Source: Byssothecium circinans (lineage: Eukaryota > Ascomycota > Dothideomycetes > Pleosporales > Massarinaceae). From it: 64,000 bases of DNA. Location: assembly GCA_010015675.1 (NCBI GenBank), contig ML977001.1, positions 246,263-310,262 of the forward strand. The letters are read 5' to 3'. The notes beneath the pieces are model-generated. The model made no database searches. It was not told where the DNA came from and saw nothing but the letters and a program-made list of their open reading frames with translations. Positions 42,571 to 53,174 of this stretch are shown here, one piece after another. The position numbers and the translations under genes are program-made. Numbering within the stretch: position 1 is the stretch's first letter; every line of letters begins with the position of its first letter.

Positions 42571-44708
42571 TCAAACAATCGCAAAATGATGACTGCCAAA
42601 ACACTCCTGACTAACGCTCCTCACATCCACCCTCCTCTTCCCCTCATCCTGCCGTCTCTGCACCTCTTCCAATAAATCCGCCGTAGCCTTAGCATTTGTT
42701 GCAATACTCTCCAAACCCCTAATACTTTCAATAATCCACCTCCTCTCCTCCACGCTTTCTTCCTCACATCCCCACATCAGCAACGGCCATAGCAAGTTCA
42801 CCGGAAGCGATTCATCAGTCTCCGCCATGAGGTGAGCCAGCTTTTTAATATTGGAAATCGCGTTGTTAACATCTTTGGTCTTGGGGTACTGGACATAGGC
42901 TACACGGTGGAGATGGAGGAATGAGGCGAAATAGTTGGCAAGATAGGTTCGGAAACTCCGCGTTAGTGCGCCAGCAAGCGGTTTGGCGAGGTGCTTTTCT
43001 GTGAGATTGCCGGCGATGGCGTGGTCCATTAATGCAGGTCTCTGGCCATACAATGCGTGTAGATCCTTTGATATCTGTGCCGCTAATGCCATGACTTCAG
43101 TCTCATCCTGTACCGTCCCGCGAGTTCGATGCCATGGATCAATTCGTGTGATCCGGCCCACGAAGGACTGCACTTTCTGGTAGAAAACAATGCCGGGATG
43201 ATATAAGACGTCGAAGAGAATCTCTTCGATCTCAGTGTCGGTGTTGAGGGATTCAGGTTCTTCGGAGGTAGGGTTTGCGGCTGGTGAGGCGTCGAATAGC
43301 GTTTCATCTGGATCGGCGAGAAAGAGGCCTTCGCCTCCAGCTGTGGAGACTGCGCGTGCGTCAAGAAGGCGAAGCCAGGAGATGAGTCGTCTCTCAGGGA
43401 TGGAGAAATTGGATTTTGAGTCGCGTTGGATGAGGGTGTATGCTTCGCGCAAATTTGCGTGGGCACGCGGAAGGGTTTCGGTGAGGAGCTGGAGGGTGTC
43501 AGTGAGCTCAAAGTGATTATCATACAATTGGCTCTCGAGGGCCTAGCAACACCTCTACAACATGGATATAGAGAGGTATTGCAGTACTCCTAGCCTAATA
43601 CTGTGGCCTCTTTTTGACAAGAACGTGGCTCAGAGCGACTTACATCAGTATACGTCAGCAAGAAGATGGAAGCCAGTATAAACTTCAAGCTCTCCTTTCC
43701 GCCATCCTCCAATTTTCTCCTCTTCGCCAGCGCACTCGACAACTGTCTAGAAGCGCTATCATACAGCGGTCTCCAATCCCTCTTCAATTCATTCCCCAGC
43801 CCACTTCTCTGCATCTGCATAGCCGCAAACGCCATGATCGCCGACCTCACCATTGTTGACTCTGCTGCCATAGAGCCAAAAAATGCACGAGTCGAAGCCC
43901 ATTTAGGGCCGATCTCAACAGGAGTAAGAATAGGCGGCATTAGCATTTGCAAGAATGTGCTGACTAAGTACTCGTCATCGCCCGAGGTGTGCGGTTGGCC
44001 TTCTGTTGAAAAGGGCGACGTGGAATTTGGGTCGGCTTGAGGTGCTGTTCGCTCAGCCGTCGAGCTTATACTCCCATGTCCACCATGGCTCCTTGCAGAT
44101 GGTACATGTGGCGTTGAGAAGGGCTGACGAAGTGGCATTTGATGAATAGGCTGAGGTATAATCTCCATATGCGAAGTCGAGCCAGCCATATCTGAAGGCC
44201 AGGAGTTCGGACTGAGCAACATAGCTTCATCCCATGTGCCCATACCAAGCGGGCCGGAGAAGTCGAAGAAACCATTTGCGAACCCGTCGAATGGTGGGAG
44301 ACCATGATTGTAGTGCGGGTGAACTGCACTTTGAGGGCTTACGGTCGCTTGTGAATAAGGTTGCGACTGTGACGGTGAAGCCGTGTGGTTGCGAACTGCT
44401 AATGGACGGTTCCACGTACAGTCGAGATTCAGTCGTTCACAGTGACCGCATCGCGGTCGCCGTTCGTTGCATCGGACTTTCCTTCTTCTATTTTCCATCA
44501 GAACATGGTTTATCTAATGGTTCGCCTCTCAATTGACTTCAACCCACCGACAAGCATTACACCCATTCTTCGATCTCGCAGGTCTCGGGGCGGCGGGCTG
44601 TTCTTCCGCCGGCGTCGCAGATGGCCGCTGTTGCTCTTGTTGATGGTGTTGCTGTTGTAGCGGCGGCGCCGGCTGCTGCGATTCTTGAGGCGCGGTTTGT
44701 GATGACAT
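42571..44708 (-). CDS. Zn2Cys6 fungal transcription factor
   Basis: Nuclear DNA-binding regulator. Exons 44708..44548, 44487..43644 and 43542..42571 give 658 residues. Intron 1 (60 nt) lies inside the zinc cluster: splicing joins GCNACR to RKVRCNERRPRCGHC, completing the six-cysteine pattern with LNLDCTW. Before it is a 45-residue Gln/Pro-rich start. The middle is Pro/Ser-rich; the second half (LVSTFLQMLMPP, AIMAFAAMQMQ, LKFILASIFLLTYTD) resembles the fungal-specific regulatory region. Intron 2 (101 nt) has a GTAAGT donor and joins TYTD to ALESQLYDNHFEL. It lies 1.7 kb from the aldolase and 3.6 kb from the sugar transporter, so it may regulate them; this is inference. Confidence 0.85.
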
Positions 44709-45228
44709 GGGAAGCTATTTGGTTTGGTAAGCACGTGTTGTATACAAGAACTCGTGAACCATTGGAAAGCCAACAAGGGGGGTGATCTGTCGCCTGTGGG
44801 GATGGAGACAGAAATCCAATATTCGATGGAGGTGGAGAACTCCGCAACGCGTTTAAAGCAATCATGGAGTCGGATGATGAAATGCGGGGACTCAACCCTC
44901 GGAACACTCCATGGGGTTAGAGTGAACTAGGTGGGACCGTTTTCGGACCGTCTTCCACAACTGTGCTGAGAACTTCGCGTGTTCTGGTGAGATCTCAAAG
45001 ATGTGCAATATAGGATAAGAGACATAGGGGTTTAAATGGATCGAATACTATGTAAAATCGCTGTTCTATGTTCGTGCTCCCCAATCCACTAGATGGATTC
45101 ACATTATTAATATTTGACTGTCGTGGCTTGTGTATGGATTTGTACACCCAGTCGAACATTAATAAACCCACTTTACAAAAGCTGACCCACAACTTTGCGA
45201 GCTATCTCAATGGTGTACTTGATCATTT
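44709..45228. other. Intergenic, no gene seen
   Basis: About 520 bp upstream of the Zn2Cys6 gene, presumably its promoter. Confidence 0.45.
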
Positions 45229-45810
45229 CAAGTTGGACAATTCATTCCATCCACTGCTCCTTCAGGTCGGCAATGACCTTGCCCGTTCTCCACCCGATGA
45301 CCTTTTGCAACGACTTCAAGTACTCCACACAAGCCTCTTGTTCCTCACGATCCGTCACATACGCTCCACGAGCACTCAAAATATGGTTTCTCTGAAAAAT
45401 ACTAGAAGATAGTCAGCATATGTCTCGTACGCTTTCCGAATCTAGACGTTACTTACGCGTTCCGCAATGAGAGTTCGAAACCCCAAAGTCAATCACAATG
45501 CGTATTTGCTTTCGAATAACAGCATCCCTAGCTTTACGAGCCCGGCTGCCAGAAATGCCGATAAGCGAAGCGTTTGGTGAATATATTATGGGCAGAATCT
45601 TGCAGAGATGATAACACTAAAGACCAACCGCAACAACGCCTCAAGCGGTGGGAAGAACAGGCCACGATCCTCCAAACCTAGCACCAGCGTCAGGGTCAGA
45701 GTAAAGACATGACAAGGACCGCAGCTTAGTTCGGTACCATTCCTCTGCATTAGCGTCTCGTTCGTTCCATCTGTCGCGCGTAAGCGAATTAGAGCTCCTG
45801 TCATCTTCAA
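45229..45810 (-). pseudogene. Probable C-terminal relic of a fungal transcription factor
   Basis: Minus-strand pieces in different frames: LVLGLEDRGLFFPPLEALL at the upstream end, then LPIIYSPNASLIGISGSRA, then after an intron-like segment (GTAAGT donor near 45458) EEQEACVEYLKSLQKVIGW and a stop near 45229. The last piece resembles the Trp-containing C-terminal helices of many Zn2Cys6 regulators. The pieces do not join cleanly in one frame, and no zinc cluster is present. Family assignment is weak; it could be a remnant of something else. Confidence 0.3.
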
Positions 45811-45864
45811 AGACGTGTTGTAGTATGTTCGGAAACTGAAAGATAATACGGTTGCTCCAATCGG

Positions 45865-46198
45865 AATACGGCGGAGCGTCGGTAGTTATCGAGACTGAGG
45901 CTGATCGGTTGCTGTTTGAGCCCGCAGAGCTGCCATGGTAGTGGGTGGACTATTACTCCGGCGCGGGGATCACGAGAGAGATGCCGCCGCATTATTATGG
46001 CAGGTTTGAGATGGCATTTGTGAGGGAGGCGAATGAGTTTACAGCTGCGTATTTGGATGGGGCCGAGTTGCTGATGCGGTTGGAGAATACGGTTAGGACT
46101 GTGGAGATTGGTGATGGTTGCAGGAGGCGCTTATTACGGGGACGCAGATTCATTTTGACGAGGGTGGGAAGAGGATTGAGAGGTCGAGCTTGTAGGTA
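45865..46198 (+). pseudogene. Gfo/Idh/MocA dehydrogenase relic (C-terminal fragment)
   Basis: Plus-strand remnant: ASVVIETEADRLLFEPAELP, then an in-frame TAG near 45938, then WVDYYSGAGITREMPPHYYG, EMAFVREANEFTAAYLDG and ENTVRTVEIG, a one-base frame change, and ALITGTQIHFDEGGKRIE before a stop at 46196. This is the C-terminal part of fungal Gfo/Idh/MocA oxidoreductases (inositol or sugar dehydrogenase, or dihydrodiol dehydrogenase type). The NAD-binding N-terminal domain is missing. A stop plus a frameshift plus truncation show a dead gene. Confidence 0.7.
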
Positions 46199-46449
46199 GT
46201 GAGGTTGGGGGCGTGTATGGTTGATTCGCTGTGTGGAACGAAAAGCTGAGATCAATCATGTTTATTCTGGCATCGTTTTATCGAGTTCGGAATACAGAGT
46301 GTGCGTACAAATCTCGGCTTTCATATTGGAAGTTGTGTTATGTACCTACCTGTCTATAGTATCTAGAAATCGTAACTCGTTTTTTATACCCCTATGCCGT
46401 AAATGCTCAAAGATGCTTGCTGGTCTCACTCTCCTGTTACACTTCCGCC

Positions 46450-47484
46450 CTACAACGAAGCCTCGATCTCATCCAACCCTGATACCTGGTTGACGACCCA
46501 CTTCCTCTTCTCCTCGTCAGAGTATTTAGGGTATGGCCTCCTGCAGTCTGCGCTCGTCTCCGAGTATCCTCTCTTGTGCGCAACGACGTACTTGGTGCCG
46601 TTGATGCCGCTCTTTCCGAATCCCCACTCAGTAACAGAGAGCTTGATCTGGAGGGCTGATGCCTCAGCGTGCTTTCCGGCTTGGTAGAGGTTGTACATCT
46701 CGACGCAAGTCTAAACCAAGTTAGCGAATGGGTGTTTAGAACAATGGAGGATGGCAAGAAGGCGTACCTTGGGATACAAGTTCGCCACACCGGTAATCGT
46801 TCCCACACCACCCACACTCAGTGCCGGAATAAGCCAATCGCTCTGACCCGCCAACGCAACGAACTCGCTCTTCTTGAAGCTCGCCGATATCCTTGCCACC
46901 TTAGCAATACCACCGCACGTGAGCTTCACAGCGACGATGTTCTTGTGCTTGCCGAGGATATCTAGCATTTCCGAGTTGACGTCCAGACCTGCAACGACGC
47001 CAGGGAAGTTGTAGATAATGATTGGAATTGGTGATGCATCAGCAAGCTCTTGATAGTAGGCGACGATAGCGTCTTGGTTCATGGCGAAGTGGAAGTATGA
47101 AGGAGTGAGAGCTAGGTAGGCCGATGCGCCCGCGTTTTTGGCCTCGATAGTTTGTGCGATGGCATCGCGTGTGCAGCCTGCTACACCTCCAATGGCGATG
47201 GGGAGATCACCGCGACCCAGTCTTTGTGCAGTCTTGCGAGCAGTATGAACCAGCTTCGTTTTCTCGGCAGAGGACAGGGTAGCGGCTTCACCATTTGTAC
47301 CAGCAATCACGATTCCGTGTAGGCCATTTGAGATCAGGAAGTCGAAGTGCTTCTCTTGTGTTTCCCAGTCGATTGACTGCTCTTTGTCGTTTGCGAAGAA
47401 TGTGAGGGAAGGGACGTGGATGCCGGGTGGAAAGGAGTATTCAGAGGCAGCGGTGCCGTTTGAGATGGTCTTGTTAGAAGGCAT
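46450..47484 (-). CDS. DHDPS/NAL-family aldolase (2-keto-3-deoxy sugar acid or hydroxy-oxoglutarate type)
   Basis: Class I aldolase with the dihydrodipicolinate-synthase fold. Fungal members cleave 2-keto-3-deoxy acids, for example L-threo-3-deoxyhexulosonate in galacturonate breakdown, to pyruvate and an aldehyde. Exons 47484..46768 and 46710..46450 (57-nt intron) give 325 residues. GTNGEAATLS is the substrate carboxylate-binding motif, IIIYNFPG carries the catalytic tyrosine and VAVKLTCGG the Schiff-base lysine; GGVGTITGVANLYPK ends exon 1. Filamentous fungi have an alpha-aminoadipate lysine pathway, so true DHDPS activity is unlikely. It is divergent from the sugar transporter across 831 bp, which supports a catabolic role. 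Confidence 0.88.
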
Positions 47485-48315
47485 TCTGAAAGATACTAAG
47501 ATGGAAGGTGAACGTGTTGAGAGTTAGATGTGTGCCTAAGGAAGTGGCAGCACCATCTGTTTTGAGCTCCTTCATCCCATCGCTCCACGCGTTCCGACTC
47601 CAGATTCCGACAAGGCGGACGTGTGGGGTGCTGTTCCGAACCGCCACATCATGTGCTCCTCGATGCGAAAGTGTTTTAGCGTTGCCGATATGTTAGGGCT
47701 GCAGGTGTTTGCGAGGTGAAAACGACGTCAAAAAAGCCGGCAGTAGCAACACCAGTCTCGCCCTCAAAATTCTATCATTCGTTAACTGACTTCAAATTGG
47801 TCTTAGATATGACAAAGGCGACTTTAACTCGCTGCTCCGGCGTCGATATGCAATTCGTCTAAAAACACTGGTCGGCTGCATCGCTTCATCGGCAGCCGTA
47901 GCAGCCCCTCGCTTTGAAGCCTGCCGCAGAGTAGCGCTGCCGACGCGATCCACCTCGAGGCGAGCGCATGCACTCCACAAATCATCCCATCCTACGAGAG
48001 GTTCTGCGCTCCACGGGGTAGATGACGCCACACAGAGTCCCCATGGGCAATTTCTCACGCGTCACAAGGAGTTACACGCTCGGAAAAGCGTCGCCTCTTC
48101 CCTAGCGAACCTAGTTTGACTCGTATTCCCTGCCCCGAATATCGACCGCTCGGTTGGGACGAATCACTACGGCTTCCAGAAGACCGGTTTTCCTGGAGTA
48201 TGTCCCCTGTCCAGGAACATGTTTATAAAGACGTTCCCCCGGGGTTGAGCATCGTGAAGATTATTTTTTTCCGAACGTCAACGCCCAATACTTGAGGAAC
48301 GCTATACACATCAAG
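47485..48315. promoter_or_regulatory. Divergent region between aldolase and sugar transporter
   Basis: 831 bp between two divergent start codons and no gene inside. It probably contains both promoters. Specific binding sites were not identified. Confidence 0.45.
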
Positions 48316-50215
48316 ATGACAGGTTTCGCTCGGGCAAAGGAAGATAGGCCGACGCCTCCAGAAGTCGTAAGTCGCTTGGTGCCACCGACAGTGCATGTAT
48401 ACTGATAGTTGAAGTACAACTGGAGGGTCTATGCCTCTGCGCTCGTTATTTCCATGGGTGTGCTCGCATACGGGTACGTTACTCCACGAAAACTACAGCA
48501 AACATTTCGCAGCTCCAAGACCAAAAAAATCTTATTGACGACGTACACCGCCCCTGAATGACTTTTTCTGACTTTATCCCCATTTCCAGATATGACTCCG
48601 CGTTCATCGGTACCACGATCACCCAGAAGAGCTTCCTACGCGACTTCGGCATGAACGTGATGAGCAAGAAGGAAGTGGCCAACATATCGAGCAACCTCAC
48701 TTCGATTTGTAAGTGGACCTGTACATTTCCTACGCAACTTTAAGCGATGCTACTCCCTTGAAATGTCGAAAGGTTGCCGTTTTAACGCGTAGCTGTATAC
48801 CTTGCTGATGGACTTCGCTAACAAGTATTCCAGACTCAGCCGGTGGCTTTTTCGGTGCGCTCTTCATGTACTTCTCGCTCGAACTTCTCGGCCGTCGCAT
48901 GACCGTTATCCTCTCTGACGCCATCTTCATCATTGGAGCCGTCTTCTGCACAGTTGGTACAACATCTGGAAAATCACTCGGGCTGATCTACACCGGACGT
49001 CTTTTGACTGGCCTCGGTGTCGGGGGAATTGCCGCCGTGAGCCCAATCTACATCGCCGAGCTGTCACCTCCTGCGATTCGAGGACGGCTGACAGGGTTTT
49101 TTGAGTCCTTCTACCAGGTCGGAGCAGTCATAGGATTTTGGATAAATTATGGAATTGTCCATAACATCGACACTAATAGCTCGACAGCATGGAGGATTCC
49201 GATGGCGGTTCAACTCATTCCTGCTGGCTTGCTGGCTTTGATGATCCCCATCCTGAAAGAGTCTCCCACGTGGCTCCTCAAGCGTGGTCGCGATGATGAT
49301 GCTTACAAGGTCTACAGCTTCATTCGCATGCTTCCGGAGGACCATCCCTATATTGCTGAGGACGTCCATTTCATCAAGGAGCAGATTGCCGGAGAGCGTG
49401 CTGCGCTGACGGGATCCGAGAATGCTACTTTGGGCCAACTGATGAAGGCTGCGGCCAAGGAAGCATCAACCAAAGGGATGCGCAACCGCTTCCTACTGGT
49501 CTTCATCATGTTCATGTGGCAGGCTTGGTCGGGAGCGGCGGCCATCAACTACTACTCTCCCACCATCTTCACGTCGATTGGTCTCACCGATGTCACTCTC
49601 TGGACCGGTATCTACGGTGTGATCAAGGCCGTCGGATCCATCATTTTCTTTACCTTCTTCATCGACGCCTTTGGGCGTAAATGGCCTTGGATCGTCTCCT
49701 CGCTCGCTTGCGCTTTCTGCCAGTATTACCTCGCCGTGTATATTGCGGTTGGCCATCCAAAACCGGGCGTACAGCAATCCGCATCCACCATCGCGGGCGG
49801 CAAGGGTGCGACTGCTATGATCATGATCTTTGGAGCGACGTGGTCTTTCGGTGCGAATGGTCTGCCATGGATCATCAGTGCCGAAATCTTCCCATCATCG
49901 CTGCGCTCCATCTCCGGTCCCTTTGCGGGTATGAGTGTATGGTTGTGGACATACGTGGTAACTCGGGCTCTCCCTCAGATGTTTACGTCTATGCAGTGGG
50001 GCGTCTACGTCTTCTTCGCGTCCTGCTTGGTCTGCGCCAGCATCTACGCATACTTCTTCATCCATGAGACGAAAGGTCTGCGCGTTGACCAGATGGACGA
50101 GCTGTTTGGATATGAGAGGCAGCAGCACCTTCCTGGTCCGGGCGTCAAGGGTGACGCGGAGAGTGATCTTAGGAAAGAAACGCATACGGTGGAGGTGCAG
50201 AAGGAGTATGCATAG
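48316..50215 (+). CDS. MFS sugar porter (hexose/quinate-type)
   Basis: Plasma-membrane 12-span sugar or sugar-acid permease. Four exons: 48316..48366, 48415..48473, 48590..48708 and 48834..50215 (introns 48, 116 and 125 nt), 536 residues. Sugar-porter signatures are YDSAFIGTTI after span 1, LLGRRMTVILSDAIF (the RxGRR-type loop), GRLLTGLGVGGIAAVSPIYI with AELSPPAIRGRL, ESPTWLLKRGR, AFGRKWPW, and the C-terminal HETKGL (PETKG variant). First-exon placement rests on in-frame splicing of three short exons, each with good donor sites. The divergent aldolase suggests that the substrate is a sugar acid or related compound. Confidence 0.92.
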
Positions 50216-50984
50216 GTATTAGAATTGAGTTGGGTTAGCTGGGAGATAGATTTTTCTAGCATTGTCTGACAATCAATAGCTTTTCCTAAACTTTTGGGGC
50301 TGTTATCCTTCCCTCTTAAATGCTGCCCTGGGTAGTCTCACTGCTTCAACGTTATCCTCTACACCGCACCCTCCGCTTTCTCACTTCTTGCGTCTGAACA
50401 CCAACAACATCACTCAGTCCTATCCTTAGCAATGGTTGAACGTATTGCACTGTCCATGTTGTTTTCCGTTTATGCTAAAGCAACCGTTTTGATCTACTAT
50501 AGTGTTACCATGCTTATGCAATGATACTACGACATCTAAGCTCTCTAGTTAAATAGAGAATAGAAATTAATGATTAGACGATGAGACTTATGTTCTCACT
50601 TTTTAATAGCAGATGTGCTTTTAAACCTTTTCAAAGTAGATATAGTACCTAGTACACTACCCGTAAGACAATCTTCGACAATCTTCCACAGCCTTCGCGT
50701 TCTTCAGGGTCATCTTTCCACAAGAAACAGTGCAAACGGCATGTCAAACTTATGTCAACAAACGCGCAGCAAGCAACGTCATAAAAGCAACGCTAAAAAA
50801 AGTCAGTCTACATAACTCTCGCTGCGATTAAATAAGCGCACTCTCGCCTCCATCCCACTCTTGCATTACAACAACAACAACAACAATCATCGCATTTGAC
50901 GGCTTCAAACACTAACAACAGAACTAGCACCCCAGAAATTCTCCCAACTTCTACCTTTCCCCGCTATCCCCCAACACTCCAGCC
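50216..50984. other. Intergenic, no gene seen
   Basis: About 770 bp, AT-richer than the flanking genes, with a CAA-type run near 50868-50886 in the likely 5' UTR of the next gene. Confidence 0.5.
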
Positions 50985-52394
50985 ATGGAGCCTCCACCCC
51001 CTCCTCCATCCAAACCAACCAATACTGCGCCGTCCAAAAAGCGCAATCGAACCGAGCAAGAGCAGGAAGACCAATCCATAAGCCAGCTGATCGACCGCGC
51101 CGCCAGTAGGACAGAAGCCGACATTGGACGACAAAACCACGCCATGCTATCCAACGCGCAAGTTCTGTCCCGAAATACACAGAACCAAGCGAGCCAGAGA
51201 GATACAGCTCCGATCCGGCAACGTCAACAAGATCCCGACGGTAACTTCGTGCAGTCTCTGAAGAAGAGCTATGTCCCACTCAAGAATTGGCCAAAGAGTA
51301 CAGGACCAAACTCTACAGGACGTGGGGATAACGACGGCAACTCTGTCCGGCCTCTGCAGAGTCATCCGATGCAGAGAGATGCAAACCCTGAACGAAATAA
51401 GCATCGCAACAACACCTCTGCCCGGCCTCTGCAGGGCAAACCTCACGGACCCCAGAAAGAGCACGATACAAAGAGCCATGCGACCCAAAAAGATCCGAAA
51501 CTGGACAATATGAGGCTCGCAGCGGCGAACGTGCGCGACCTCTTCAGCGCACCCACCAACGCTATACACACCACCTATCGCCCACCCCAAAATCCAACCC
51601 GCCATTCGCCCTACTCCCACGTATCCTACGGCCGCCCACCAACCCCTCTTCCTCCTCCCCAACAACCAAGCCCCCATAACGCGTCAACACACCACCTCAT
51701 CCCCGTGCATCTCCTCTCCTTCTCCGGCCCCTACAGCCCCTACGACGCAAACTCCGCATACAACAGATACATGTACGGTCGCCCACAGTTCCTAAACAAC
51801 AATAGCAGCAATGGACTCCCCGTTTTGTACATGAACAATCCGGCTTTTCCAGCTCCTCTAGCGGCGCTACAGCAACCGCAGCAGGGACTGCAGGGACAGC
51901 AGGGACCCATCATACCGTGGTCAAGGGCACGTCCAATACACCTCCAACCCTCCCTCAATCTCAATCTCAATCCACGGACCTACAACCCACCACCCAACCC
52001 ACCACCCCCCTTCCAACGCCCTACATTCGCATATACAGCCGCATCCGCATCCGCATCCGCATCCGCGCCCCACGAAACGGCAGCCCTCCCACCCCCACCT
52101 CCACCCCTAACCCGCGAAGAGGAATTCGCCCGGGACGTCAAGACCCTCCAACTCTTCCTCGAGCGCAAGATAGCTGCGCGGAAGGAAAAAGTAGGAAAGG
52201 GAGGGGCATATATCACGGACGAGGACATGCGTGAGGAGTTGAAGAGACAGTTTTACGATGAAGGGGGGGTTTATAGGAGGTTGATGGGGCGGGAGCGGGT
52301 GAGGGAGAGGCTGGCGAGGACAGCGAGGGCGGTTTTTGGGGAGATGGTTGCGAGGGGGGAGGAGCGGGGAGAGAAGAGGGGGAAGGAGAGGTGA
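50985..52394 (+). CDS. Intrinsically disordered hypothetical protein with a charged C-terminal helix
   Basis: A single-exon protein of 469 residues beginning MEPPPPPPSKP. It is dominated by Pro, Gln, Asn, Ser and Arg. A short region (DNMRLAAANVRDLFSAP, about residues 173-190) and the last ~90 residues (LTREEEFARDVKTLQLFLE to RTARAVFGEMVARGEE) look helical and may be the conserved parts. A (GCATCC)4 microsatellite at 52041-52064 encodes the Ser-Ala repeat. No known domain. The many polar repeats suggest an RNA- or condensate-related protein, but that is only composition. The long open frame and ATG context support a real gene. Confidence 0.6.
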   Translation: MEPPPPPPSKPTNTAPSKKRNRTEQEQEDQSISQLIDRAASRTEADIGRQNHAMLSNAQVLSRNTQNQASQRDTAPIRQRQQDPDGNFVQSLKKSYVPLKNWPKSTGPNSTGRGDNDGNSVRPLQSHPMQRDANPERNKHRNNTSARPLQGKPHGPQKEHDTKSHATQKDPKLDNMRLAAANVRDLFSAPTNAIHTTYRPPQNPTRHSPYSHVSYGRPPTPLPPPQQPSPHNASTHHLIPVHLLSFSGPYSPYDANSAYNRYMYGRPQFLNNNSSNGLPVLYMNNPAFPAPLAALQQPQQGLQGQQGPIIPWSRARPIHLQPSLNLNLNPRTYNPPPNPPPPFQRPTFAYTAASASASASAPHETAALPPPPPPLTREEEFARDVKTLQLFLERKIAARKEKVGKGGAYITDEDMREELKRQFYDEGGVYRRLMGRERVRERLARTARAVFGEMVARGEERGEKRGKER

Positions 52395-53174
52395 GGGCGA
52401 GGGTGAGGGGAGGGGGGATTGAGTGGTATGCGGGTTATGGAGGTTGTTGTTTAAGATGGTATCGACGTCTTCGTAACTTAGTCCTGGCGGCTGTGATTTT
52501 AGCAGGACGAGATAATAGCACTAGCGTGCTTTAATTGGAGACGTGTTCCCGGAAGAAGTATATGAGTTAACAGTGAGAAACCGCGCGTGGTGGAGTATCG
52601 TGTTTAAGTATTGAGGTGGATAGGGATATGTATAATCGGAAGAGAGGCTGTTGGAGAGACTTGAGCAAACTGCTAACAAGGCAGTGCAAGCACGCGATCT
52701 TGAGAACTCTCGCGAAGAGCTTGATAGAACGAGACCATGCCCGTCACTTGCAAGTATCTCAATAACTACGAACAATACAACTCAGCTCACATCAAGGGCG
52801 CACAATAATTGGAACTCCTCAACTTCATTCTCGTTCAGAGCTGCGCGTAGTGCGCCTTACTACCTTCCACAGGACCACCACCGAAAGGAAACTTTTGAGA
52901 GCGAAGATGTGCTTCCCATAAACAGGACCCAGCGACGACATCCAATGAGCCCTCCTTTGGGTCTTCCGTTCCTCCAACATGCGTCTATCATCTAGGTTGA
53001 AATAAAACCAAACCAAACGCCACGCTGAGAACGCAGCTCTATATACAATATTAAAACAAGACTAGAAGGTATAAGGAAACATCATTAAGAAGACCGTCGC
53101 ACTTTGGGTATAAGATTACAATCATGTAGTGTAGCAAGTACTGTTCGTACGTAGGAGTGTCGAGAAAAAGGCAT
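52395..53174. other. Intergenic, no gene seen
   Basis: About 780 bp between two convergent genes. A 114-codon plus frame at 52651 begins with TTG and has no recognisable domain. Confidence 0.5.

Noticed and set aside
52651..52995. 114-codon plus frame near 52.7 kb
   Set aside because: It starts with TTG and has no recognisable domain.
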